Shown here piece by piece: positions 8,084 through 14,845 of a DNA stretch of 64,000 bases. Numbering within the stretch: position 1 is the stretch's first letter; each line of letters begins with the position of its first letter. Origin of the DNA: Paenibacillus_F chitinolyticus_A (GTDB lineage: Bacteria; Bacillota; Bacilli; Paenibacillales; NBRC-103111); the NCBI RefSeq assembly GCF_045038035.1, contig NZ_CP173427.1, forward strand, positions 1 to 64,000, read 5' to 3'. Both the position numbers and the translations under genes were made by a program. The notes under the pieces are model-generated. The model was not told the DNA's origin. It ran no database searches and saw nothing but the letters and a program-made list of their open reading frames with translations.

Positions 8084-8114
8084 TTGCAGCTTACGTTACG
8101 TAAGCTTTTATAAT
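8084..8114 (+). promoter_or_regulatory. MerR-type promoter with operator in a 19-bp spacer
   Basis: TTGCAG (8084-8089) and TATAAT (8109-8114) are 19 bp apart, the stretched spacing typical of MerR-activated promoters. The spacer holds a dyad CTTACG-TTA-CGTAAG (8090-8104) centred between the two boxes. MerR proteins untwist such spacers on binding inducer. It lies 46 bp before the MerR gene and should drive the whole MerR-SRPBCC-SRPBCC operon. Confidence 0.75.
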
Positions 8115-8159
8115 ACAGCTACCGGGATATAGCTAGCGCTAAAGAAGCGGAGATGATGC

Positions 8160-8666
8160 ATGAAGAGGCATTGGAAAGTAGGAGACCTCGCCAAGTTAAC
8201 GGGTCTTACCGTACGTACGCTGCGTTATTACGATCAAATCGGTTTATTCTCTCCATCCGCCCAGACGGAATCCGGCCACAGGCTGTACAGTGAATCGGAC
8301 TTGTCGCGCTTGCACCAGCTATTATCGCTTAAGGAGCTGGGCTTATCTCTGGAAGAGATTAAGTCGGTCCTAACCGACGGGCAAATCAGCCCGCTTGAGA
8401 TCGTCCATCTGCAGATAGACCGAATCAAAGAACAGATCAAGCGGCAGCAGAAGCTGTTGGAGCAGCTCGGGCATGTATCCAAGCTTATGCAGGGAAAGGC
8501 GCAAGTAACGGTAGAGGATTTCACAGACCTTCTGCAAGCGATGCAAATGGGATTTGAAAAGCCTGTCATTGAACGGCAAACGAGCTGGGAACGACATTTG
8601 GACCGGTTGGGAGACTTCCTTGCCGGGGAGAGCGGAATTTCGAAACTTGAGGAGGACAAACAATGA
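8160..8666 (+). CDS. MerR-family transcriptional regulator
   Basis: 168 residues. The N-terminal MerR winged helix is complete: WKVGDLAKLTGLTVRTLRYYDQIGL, the wing SESGHRLYSESDLSRL, and a second motif LKELGLSLEEIKSVL. A long dimerisation helix follows (about 75-115), then a short acidic C-terminal region instead of a full TipAS ligand-binding domain or metal-binding cysteines, so it is unlikely to be a classic metal sensor. It overlaps the next gene by 4 bp (ATGA), showing translational coupling with the SRPBCC genes. The promoter at 8084-8114 predicts autoregulation. Confidence 0.88.
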   Translation: MKRHWKVGDLAKLTGLTVRTLRYYDQIGLFSPSAQTESGHRLYSESDLSRLHQLLSLKELGLSLEEIKSVLTDGQISPLEIVHLQIDRIKEQIKRQQKLLEQLGHVSKLMQGKAQVTVEDFTDLLQAMQMGFEKPVIERQTSWERHLDRLGDFLAGESGISKLEEDKQ

Positions 8667-9106
8667 ACGAAACATTCGTCAAACATGCGACCTTCGTCGT
8701 CGAGAGGGTTTATGCCGCTTCGCCGAAGCGGGTTTATCACGCCTGGGCCGACCGGGACGCCAAAGCGAAATGGTTTTCGAAGCCGGACGTCTTCGACTTT
8801 CGGATCGGCGGACGCGAGTACAGCAGCGGCGGACCGCCGGAAGGTCCGGTCTTTACCTTCGATGCGAGCTACCAGGAGCTTGTTCCGGACCGGCGCATTG
8901 TCTATACGTACACCCTGGATTCGGGTGACACTCGTATCTCCGTCTCGATCACAACGATCGAGCTGATCGCGGTGGAGGGCGGCACGAAGCTTATTTTCAC
9001 GGAGCAGGCCGCGTTCTTTGACGGACACGATACACCGGAGGTGCGGGAACACGGGACCAACGCGATGCTGGACGCACTGGGCAAAGCACTGGAAGGGGAG
9101 GAATGA
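8663..9106 (+). CDS. SRPBCC/AHSA1-domain protein
   Basis: 147 residues forming one START-like helix-grip fold of the AHSA1 type: an opening beta strand (FVVERVYAASPKRVYHAWAD), the KWFSKPDVF helix, a GGREYSSGGP turn, and a long C-terminal helix with NAMLDALGKALE. These small soluble proteins have a deep hydrophobic cavity and often bind or modify small hydrophobic ligands; no enzymatic activity can be deduced. GGAGGACAAACA precedes the ATG. It overlaps the genes on both sides by 4 bp, so the operon is tightly coupled under the MerR regulator. Confidence 0.8.
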   Translation: MNETFVKHATFVVERVYAASPKRVYHAWADRDAKAKWFSKPDVFDFRIGGREYSSGGPPEGPVFTFDASYQELVPDRRIVYTYTLDSGDTRISVSITTIELIAVEGGTKLIFTEQAAFFDGHDTPEVREHGTNAMLDALGKALEGEE

Positions 9107-9552
9107 GCATGGAAATCGGAGAGAATGAACTCTTAACCACGCGCGAGTACGATGTTCCGCGGGAGCTTGTTTTCCGGGCATGGACAACCCCCGAGCTGTT
9201 AGCCCGGTGGTGGGGACCGAAGGGCTTCACCAATACGTTTCACGAGTGCGACATCAGGCCGGGCGGCACGTGGACCCTCACCATGCACGGACCGGATGGC
9301 ACGGATTACCCCAACCGCAGCGTCTTTGTTGAGATCGTGGCGCCGGAGCGGGTTGTGCTGGATCATTTATCCGGCCACGAATTCCGGTTAACGGGGACCT
9401 TCGAGGATCTGGCTGGACGCACCAAGGTTACATTCAGCCAGCGTTTCAAGCTAAAAGAGGAGTTCGAAGCGGCCAAGCCTTACTGTGTGGAAGCCAATGA
9501 ACAGAACCTCGACAGGCTGGGTGAGGTACTGGCGGAATTGGCCGGAAGCTGA
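9103..9552 (+). CDS. SRPBCC/AHSA1-domain protein
   Basis: 149 residues, a second AHSA1/START-like protein. Typical elements are REYDVPRELVFRAWTTPELLARWWGP near the N-terminus, the GGTWTLTMHGPDGTDYPN hairpin, and a C-terminal helix (NEQNLDRLGEVLAEL). It is only distantly similar to the first copy. An ATG at 9109 is an alternative start; the upstream one overlaps the previous stop as ATGA and is preferred. Such pairs next to a regulator gene are common and usually taken as ligand-binding or detoxification proteins. Confidence 0.8.
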   Translation: MSMEIGENELLTTREYDVPRELVFRAWTTPELLARWWGPKGFTNTFHECDIRPGGTWTLTMHGPDGTDYPNRSVFVEIVAPERVVLDHLSGHEFRLTGTFEDLAGRTKVTFSQRFKLKEEFEAAKPYCVEANEQNLDRLGEVLAELAGS

Positions 9553-9607
9553 CCAGGCTTGCGGTGGGCATCGCCCGGGTAACCTATCATCTGAAAGCCG
9601 GTGAAAG

Positions 9608-9643
9608 AAAGGAAGCTTTCGCTGTGCGAAGCTTCCTTTTGTA
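9608..9643 (+). terminator. Intrinsic terminator of the MerR operon
   Basis: AAAGGAAGCTTTCG and CGAAGCTTCCTTTT form a long stem with one bulge and a T-run at its end. Confidence 0.65.
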
Positions 9644-9766
9644 TGTTCCGCGCAATAGCAGCAAATCATTGATCCGGCTAACTACCGGCATATGAGCCCA
9701 TATACGTGGACAAATCGTATGCATCGGTTTGCAGCATATGTATCCGAAAAACGGATAAGGATCAGA

Positions 9767-9796
9767 CAGCGCCGCGTTATGCGGGGCTGTTTTTTT
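9767..9796 (+). terminator. Second intrinsic terminator
   Basis: CAGCGCCGC / GCGGGGCTG with one internal mismatch, loop GTTAT, followed by seven Ts. No gene was found between 9553 and 9969 apart from these two hairpins, so the terminated transcript may be a small RNA or readthrough. Confidence 0.6.
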
Positions 9797-9969
9797 GCAG
9801 GAAAAATCTCTTTACCGGAGGCGGAAGGGGAAGACGGACATTTTGCTGGATTCATAAATTTTCTCGGATACCTGTCCCGAATCTATCGGATATTCTTCTC
9901 AAATTCAGAAGCTTTTCAAAGATAGTTTCATAGAGTGGCAGTATCTTAAAGGGAAAGGTGGTGCTTGCC

Positions 9970-10137
9970 ATGTTCATGGATGTCGCGCAAATCCTGGGCG
10001 TCGACCTTTCGGTCGCGACTCAAATCATTGAGGCTCTGATCTCCTCGGGTACTCTTCCTCCGGAGCTGGAGCCGGTGCGTCAGCTTCTTTTCTCGCTGAT
10101 CAACCTGGGTCTGATCGACACTGCTATCGCTCTGTAA
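9970..10137 (+). CDS. Small 55-residue protein, function unknown
   Basis: The frame from ATG 9970 to TAA 10135-10137 encodes 55 residues with two helical blocks (VAQILGVDLSVATQIIEAL and VRQLLFSLINLGLIDTAI) joined by GTLPPELEP. The composition is ordinary for a folded protein, without signal peptide. AAAGGTGG lies 6-9 bp before the start, and a strong terminator follows 8 bp after the stop, so it is probably a true monocistronic gene. I do not recognise a family. Confidence 0.6.
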   Translation: MFMDVAQILGVDLSVATQIIEALISSGTLPPELEPVRQLLFSLINLGLIDTAIAL

Positions 10138-10144
10138 GTCACCG

Positions 10145-10180
10145 AAAAAGTGTATCTGCCCGTCAGATACACTTTTTCCC
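10145..10180 (+). terminator. Intrinsic terminator of the small gene
   Basis: A perfect 14-bp stem (10145-10158 with 10164-10177) around CCCGT; the 3' arm ends in TTTTT. The A-rich 5' arm makes it potentially bidirectional. Confidence 0.8.
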
Positions 10181-10225
10181 CATAACGTCAGATTGCAGAA
10201 CATCACGAGGATGGGGGAGATACGG

Positions 10226-10777
10226 GTGAAATCCATGTTGATCGGGGTATGAAAACAAGAGAAGAAACGGCTTCTGGTCTCAAGCGTGCTCTTATTTATC
10301 GGTATAGTCCTCGGCATTTCACTGGGCAGCCAGGTAAACGTTAATCCCGGCTTGTATTACCGTCCTGAGCGGGAGGCAGTATGGTACGCCCTTGCCGTCA
10401 ACAATATCGGAACGGCTTTTATCGTTGCGGCCAGCGGAATTCTGCTGTCTATCCCGACAGTTCTGATGCTGCTGTTCAACGGCCTTATGATCGGTTTTGT
10501 CATTATCTTGTCTTCTGCGATGCATTCTTGGCCTGTTATCCTGGCAGGACTGCTTCCGCATGCGATTCTGGAAATTCCCGCACTGCTGCTTGCAGGGGCT
10601 ATCGGAATGAGGCCGCTTGGCCTGTTTGCCCGGGCGATCCGGTTAAAGCAGAAAATAAGCTGGAAAAAGGAAGCCTTGGACAGCGCCAAACTTTTCGCCA
10701 TCGTAACGGTGCTCTTAATTGCGGCAAGCCTGATCGAAGCGAACTTGACGCCGGTCATGATGAACTGGGCACGCTGA
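10226..10777 (+). pseudogene. SpoIIM-family membrane protein gene with in-frame stop near the start
   Basis: From 10286 the frame encodes a protein of the SpoIIM/DUF95 family: several hydrophobic helices, the conserved NN.GTAF segment at 'AVNNIGTAFIVAASG', the HAILEIPALLLAG motif (family H-x2-E-x-P) and a last helix ending EANLTPVMMNW. The only good ribosome binding site (GGGGGAG) points to GTG 10226, which starts the same frame but meets TGA at 10250-10252 after eight codons; the codons after it (KQEKKRLLVSSVLLF) look like the normal first helix. A TGG-to-TGA change would explain it. If translated at all, a GTG at 10286 without a ribosome binding site would be used. SpoIIM itself acts in peptidoglycan remodelling during engulfment; this paralogue's role is unknown. 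Confidence 0.65.
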
Positions 10778-10806
10778 TTCTCTCCAGACAGCTAAATAGA
10801 CTAAAC

Positions 10807-10847
10807 AGAGCTTATTACTGGTTTTACTAGAGTCAATAAGCTCTTTT
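10807..10847 (+). terminator. Weak intrinsic terminator
   Basis: AGAGCTTATT / AATAAGCTCT with an 18-nt loop and TTTT. It follows the SpoIIM-family gene. Confidence 0.45.
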
Positions 10848-11153
10848 CGTTTAAAAAAGATTTGAAATTTCTTCCCGGATGAGAGAATAATGAAGTAAGC
10901 CTCTCCCGGCTCGAGGCGGATGCATAGGCAAGCCCAACGTTCACGCCCGCAAGGCACACAGGCTTAGGGGGTACATAGAGACGGCTCGCTTCAGCCCACA
11001 GGCGGCAGGGAGTGATTCGGGTATGGAACGGGTAATATACGTTTATAAAAGGGCAGGACTCTACGAGGAGACGCTGCCTTGTGCAGAGACGCGCTCCTGT
11101 CTGCAAGCCCGTTAAGCGATTCAAATAAATGATCGAGAACAGAAGGAGATAAA
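10848..11153 (+). other. Intergenic leader before selO
   Basis: No gene seen. The part from about 11060 to 11115 can fold into nested GC-rich stems, but I cannot assign it to a known RNA. AGAAGGAG precedes the selO start. Confidence 0.3.
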
Positions 11154-12635
11154 ATGACGGATAAAAAAACAGGACCGGAAACCGGTTGGAATTTTGACAA
11201 TAGTTATGCCCGTCTGCCGGAAATATTTTTTACCAAGACGAATCCGGCTCCCGCAGCTTCGCCGGATTTAGTCGTTTTTAACGATGCCCTAGCGGCATCT
11301 CTGGGGCTGAACAGCCAAACGCTTAAAAGTAACGAGGGGACCGAAGTGTTTGCCGGCAACCGGATTCCCGAAGGCGCGGAACCGCTGGCCCAAGCTTACG
11401 CAGGGCATCAATTCGGGCACTTTACGATGCTGGGCGACGGGCGTGCCGTGCTGCTGGGAGAGCAGATCACTCCCGGCGGCGAGCGGATGGACATCCAGCT
11501 CAAGGGGCCGGGCCGGACGCCGTATTCCCGCCGGGGCGACGGCCGGGCGGCCCTCGGGCCGATGCTGCGCGAGTACATTATCAGCGAGGCCATGCACGGG
11601 CTCGGCATTCCCACTACGCGCAGCCTGGCTGTGGTAACCACCGGCGAACCGGTCTACCGCGAGACGGAGCTGCCCGGCGCCGTTCTGACCCGCGTGGCGG
11701 CAAGTCATCTGCGCGTCGGGACCTTCCAGTTCGCCGCCAAGTGGGGTTCCGCCGAGGATCTGCAGGCGCTGGCCGATTACACTCTGCAGAGACACTACCC
11801 GGAAGCAGCCGCCGCAGGCAGCGGGAACCGCTATCTCTCGCTGCTTCAGGCCGTCATCCAGCGCCAAGCGGCGCTGATTGCCAAGTGGCAGCTTGTCGGC
11901 TTTATCCACGGCGTGATGAACACCGACAACATGGCCCTCAGCGGGGAGACCATCGACTACGGGCCCTGCGCCTTCATGGACGCCTACGACCCCGAGACGG
12001 TGTTCAGCTCCATCGACACATACGGGCGCTACGCCTACGGCAATCAGCCGCACATAGGGGCATGGAACCTTGCCCGGTTCGCCGAAACGCTTTTGCCGCT
12101 GATTCATGCCGATCAGGAGCAGGCCATCAAACTGGCCGAGGAGGCAATCGCGCAGTTTGGCGTGCTGCATAACCGGAGCTACCTTGCCGGCATGAGGGCG
12201 AAGCTTGGCCTCTTTAACGAGGAGGAGGGAGATGAGTCCCTCATAGAAGATCTCCTCGGTTTGATGCGGAAGCAGGGGGCCGACTACACCAACACGTTCC
12301 TAGCCTTAACGTTCGATAAACTGGAAGACACGGCCTTGTCCCGGGCCGAAGAGTTTACCCGCTGGCATGAGCTGTGGCAGGCGAGACGGGGCAGGCAGCC
12401 GGAATCGGCAGCCGCCTCGCATGAGCTGATGCGGAGCAGCAACCCTGCCGTAATTCCCCGCAACCACCGGGTGGAAGAGGCGCTCGAAGCCGCGGTGGAA
12501 CAGGGGGATTACAGCGTAATGGAGCGGCTGCTTGGCGTCCTGGCGAACCCCTTCGCGCATTCGCCCGAGCAGGACGCTTACTCCACGCTGCCGGAGGCCT
12601 GCGACAGCCCGTACCGGACGTTCTGCGGCACGTGA
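11154..12635 (+). CDS. selO: Protein adenylyltransferase SelO (YdiU family)
   Basis: 493 residues, the normal length. SelO has a protein-kinase-like fold with the nucleotide bound in flipped orientation and transfers AMP to Ser, Thr or Tyr of target proteins, linked to redox stress. Family hallmarks are seen in order: YAGHQFGHFTMLGDGRAVLLGE, DIQLKGPGRTPYSRRGDGRAAL, REYIISEAMHGLGIPTTRSL, the catalytic-loop region GVMNTDNMALSGETIDYGPCAFMD, and the C-terminal PYRTFCGT. The terminal Cys corresponds to the site that is selenocysteine in eukaryotic members. AGAAGGAG lies before the ATG. The gene stands alone between terminators. Confidence 0.95.
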   Translation: MTDKKTGPETGWNFDNSYARLPEIFFTKTNPAPAASPDLVVFNDALAASLGLNSQTLKSNEGTEVFAGNRIPEGAEPLAQAYAGHQFGHFTMLGDGRAVLLGEQITPGGERMDIQLKGPGRTPYSRRGDGRAALGPMLREYIISEAMHGLGIPTTRSLAVVTTGEPVYRETELPGAVLTRVAASHLRVGTFQFAAKWGSAEDLQALADYTLQRHYPEAAAAGSGNRYLSLLQAVIQRQAALIAKWQLVGFIHGVMNTDNMALSGETIDYGPCAFMDAYDPETVFSSIDTYGRYAYGNQPHIGAWNLARFAETLLPLIHADQEQAIKLAEEAIAQFGVLHNRSYLAGMRAKLGLFNEEEGDESLIEDLLGLMRKQGADYTNTFLALTFDKLEDTALSRAEEFTRWHELWQARRGRQPESAAASHELMRSSNPAVIPRNHRVEEALEAAVEQGDYSVMERLLGVLANPFAHSPEQDAYSTLPEACDSPYRTFCGT

Positions 12636-12698
12636 CGGCAGACGGGGTAAGGTTTGTGCGGCCCGTTGTTAAAACAATCGGGCCATAAAAGGCCGCAA

Positions 12699-12729
12699 AA
12701 GCACCGTTCTTTCGAACGGTGCTTTTTTT
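12699..12729 (+). terminator. Intrinsic terminator of selO
   Basis: AAGCACCGTTC, loop TTTC, GAACGGTGCTT and a seven-T tail. Confidence 0.85.
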
Positions 12730-13172
12730 GTATGCCGTCGTACGGCTGGAGGCACCACAGGGAAATCTCGGCTGCCGTCCTCCATGCGGCTCTTCGCTCA
12801 GACGGAAATTTTTGTCGGTCAAACGGAATCGTCTCCAGGTAAAAAGGTTAGTCGCATGCGTCCTGCTCCGAATTTGCTTCTAGGGGTAGTAGGACGAATG
12901 GGGGCGGAAAAGGCTAGGGGAAAGAAAAGGTAGGAAAGAAGTGCAGGATGGGGCGGTTGGTGGGGACAGACTTGCTGGAATATGAATTTTCTAATAAACC
13001 TATTTACCACTTAATAGTATAATTACAAATGTTAGGGGTGTATTTTGATTAAGGGATATTATAGTTTTCCTCCTTTGCATGCCTGTATTAGTGAATAATA
13101 TAAGAAATAAGGATGATAATGCGTCCATCTCGGTTACCGATTTAAGCAACTGTGTCCAGAGGAGGATGAACG
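12730..13172 (+). other. Intergenic stretch, nothing recognised
   Basis: About 440 bp without a supported gene. The right half becomes AT-rich towards the lipoprotein gene and should hold its promoter; TATAAT occurs at 13018-13023 but no -35 box fits at 16-18 bp. Confidence 0.4.
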
Positions 13173-13763
13173 ATGAAAAACTTGCTTTTTACCGGCCTTC
13201 TTCTAATTTCACTTGCCGCATGTTCCGAAAAAGTGATTTTGGACAAAGAAACGAAGGAGTCCATTGCAGAAGTATCCGCCGGAAATCATACAATCGTTAA
13301 TCCATTAAGTGACGCCATGGATCGCGGTCAGCATGAATTAGAGAAGAATGTGGTGGTAGATGTCTCCGCTTATAAAGATCAGGCTGTGAAAAGAGGAGAC
13401 ATCGTTTACTACGGAGATAAAAATATATCCAGGGTGGTTGCACTTCCGAATGAGAGAATAAACATAACGGACGGGCAAATTTATATTAACGGGGCCAAAC
13501 TTACCGCGTTCTACGGGGCTGCCCATATTCGGGGATATGATTACAAAGCGTTCCAAACCAGTGACATAGAGGAGCCGGCCAAACAAAATCTGATTGGAGA
13601 AATCTATACGAAACAGGTACAAGAAATCACTTTGAACGGAGATGATGTCTTCGTCATCGGGGATGATTGGTCTAGGAGCAGCCCCTCCACTTTTCGCAGC
13701 CTGTCGTTGCAAGAATTAAAGGGCAAGGTTATTGGAGTTTGCAAAAAGTGCAGCAACCCGTAG
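13173..13763 (+). CDS. Signal-peptidase-I-like lipoprotein, probably inactive
   Basis: 196 residues. The N-terminal MKNLLFTGLLLISLAAC is a lipoprotein signal with Cys at 17, so the protein should be anchored outside the membrane. The body follows the S26 signal peptidase order: AYKDQAVKRGDIVYY (box C), ISRVVALPNERINI with IYINGAKL (box D), and VFVIGDDWSRSSPS (box E). In active enzymes box B is SMxPT and box D is KRVxGLPGD. Here the equivalents read AMDRG and SRVVALPNE, so Ser and the general-base Lys both appear replaced. The alignment is by eye, but a binding rather than peptidase role is likely. AGAGGAGG precedes the start. Confidence 0.7.
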   Translation: MKNLLFTGLLLISLAACSEKVILDKETKESIAEVSAGNHTIVNPLSDAMDRGQHELEKNVVVDVSAYKDQAVKRGDIVYYGDKNISRVVALPNERINITDGQIYINGAKLTAFYGAAHIRGYDYKAFQTSDIEEPAKQNLIGEIYTKQVQEITLNGDDVFVIGDDWSRSSPSTFRSLSLQELKGKVIGVCKKCSNP

Positions 13764-13887
13764 CGATTATTCGGTCTGGAACATCTCCGCTATGAATTCG
13801 TGGAACAAATAGCCGCTCTTCTCCGTTTGTATTTTCTTTCCCTGAGCATACTACTCCTTAGAATTTTTGTTCCGAATGGGAGGATGT

Positions 13888-14532
13888 ATGAGAATAAAAA
13901 GGTTTATATGGATGACGCTGCTGCTTCTTATGGTATCCGCGCAAATCGGGGTGGCAGAAGGAACAACGAGAACGAATCCGGTTAACTCGTCGTTACTGGA
14001 TTCGCTTCGTCAGGGAGGATACATTCTGTTCGTCAGGCACGGAGAAGCAACGATCGGAGAGGATCGGCCGAATCTCATCTTCCGCGATTGCTCCACGCAA
14101 AGAAATTTGTCCGAGGCCGGCAGAGCCCAGGCCTTGCTTTTTGGGAAGATGCTCAGGAGTTTGCAAATTCCCGTTCAATCTCCGGTTGCAGCCAGTCCCT
14201 TTTGCCGGACACGGGAATCCGCAGAACTAGCTTTCGGCAAGGAACAGGTCGATTTAGATCCGTTCTGGGTCCGTATTTACAAGCTGAGCGGTCCGGTATC
14301 CGCGACCGAGAAGGAGAATACACTGGCTGCCCTGACTTCCGTTTTGGAAAAAGTGCCGCCTCCCGGAACCAACAGGGTTATCCTTGCCCACAGTTTCCCT
14401 AAAGGGATCGGTTTGGGAGAGATTCCTTACATGGGAACCGTCGTTGTGAAACCGAAAGGAAAAGGCAATGGATATGAAATTGCAGGTAGGTTTTCTTTAA
14501 ACGAGCTTGAAAATTCACTGCGGGAAAAGTAA
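13888..14532 (+). CDS. Exported histidine-phosphatase-like protein
   Basis: 214 residues. Start at 13888 gives MRIKRFIWMTLLLLMVSA, a signal peptide with a cleavage site after about residue 24. GGGAGG sits just 4 bp before the ATG, closer than usual. The mature part has the phosphoglycerate-mutase-like motif FVRHGEAT (His nucleophile), the ASPFCRTRESAEL arginine segment, and a second histidine in ILAHSFPKGIG. Members dephosphorylate small phosphoesters outside the cell or have lost activity; the substrate is unknown. It is shorter than cytoplasmic family members because the C-terminal half is reduced. Confidence 0.7.
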   Translation: MRIKRFIWMTLLLLMVSAQIGVAEGTTRTNPVNSSLLDSLRQGGYILFVRHGEATIGEDRPNLIFRDCSTQRNLSEAGRAQALLFGKMLRSLQIPVQSPVAASPFCRTRESAELAFGKEQVDLDPFWVRIYKLSGPVSATEKENTLAALTSVLEKVPPPGTNRVILAHSFPKGIGLGEIPYMGTVVVKPKGKGNGYEIAGRFSLNELENSLREK

Positions 14533-14845
14533 CGGATACAGACCGGCCGGCGAAAAAATTTCCGGTAGAATCCGGGCTTTGTCCGGTTGGTCCCTAGCAA
14601 AAGACGGATGGAAAAGCAGAATCTGTCTCCGGCATAGTCAATCAAGCAAGGGCCATCCGCATAGGATGGTCTTCATTGTCTGTAAGCCGCGAGGTAATCC
14701 TACATTTGAGCGAGGGAGCTCTGTGAGGCAGCCGCTTCTTCCATCTTGGAGAATGCTGCTTTCCTGCCCTGACCCATCCCGCACTACCCATGACGCCTGC
14801 GGAAAGTTATAATTGCTTTATTGGGGAAAGGCAGGGTGGAAAGGC
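14533..14845 (+). other. Intergenic stretch with one weak terminator
   Basis: GGCCATCC (14651-14658) pairs with GGATGGTC (14664-14671) and is followed by a short T-rich run. A TATAAT at 14808-14813 lies 32 bp before the kinase gene, but no good -35 box was seen. No gene recognised. Confidence 0.35.

Noticed and set aside
11060..11115. Structured leader (riboswitch) before selO
   Set aside because: Nested stems can be drawn in most GC-rich sequence and no known class or repeated unit supports it.
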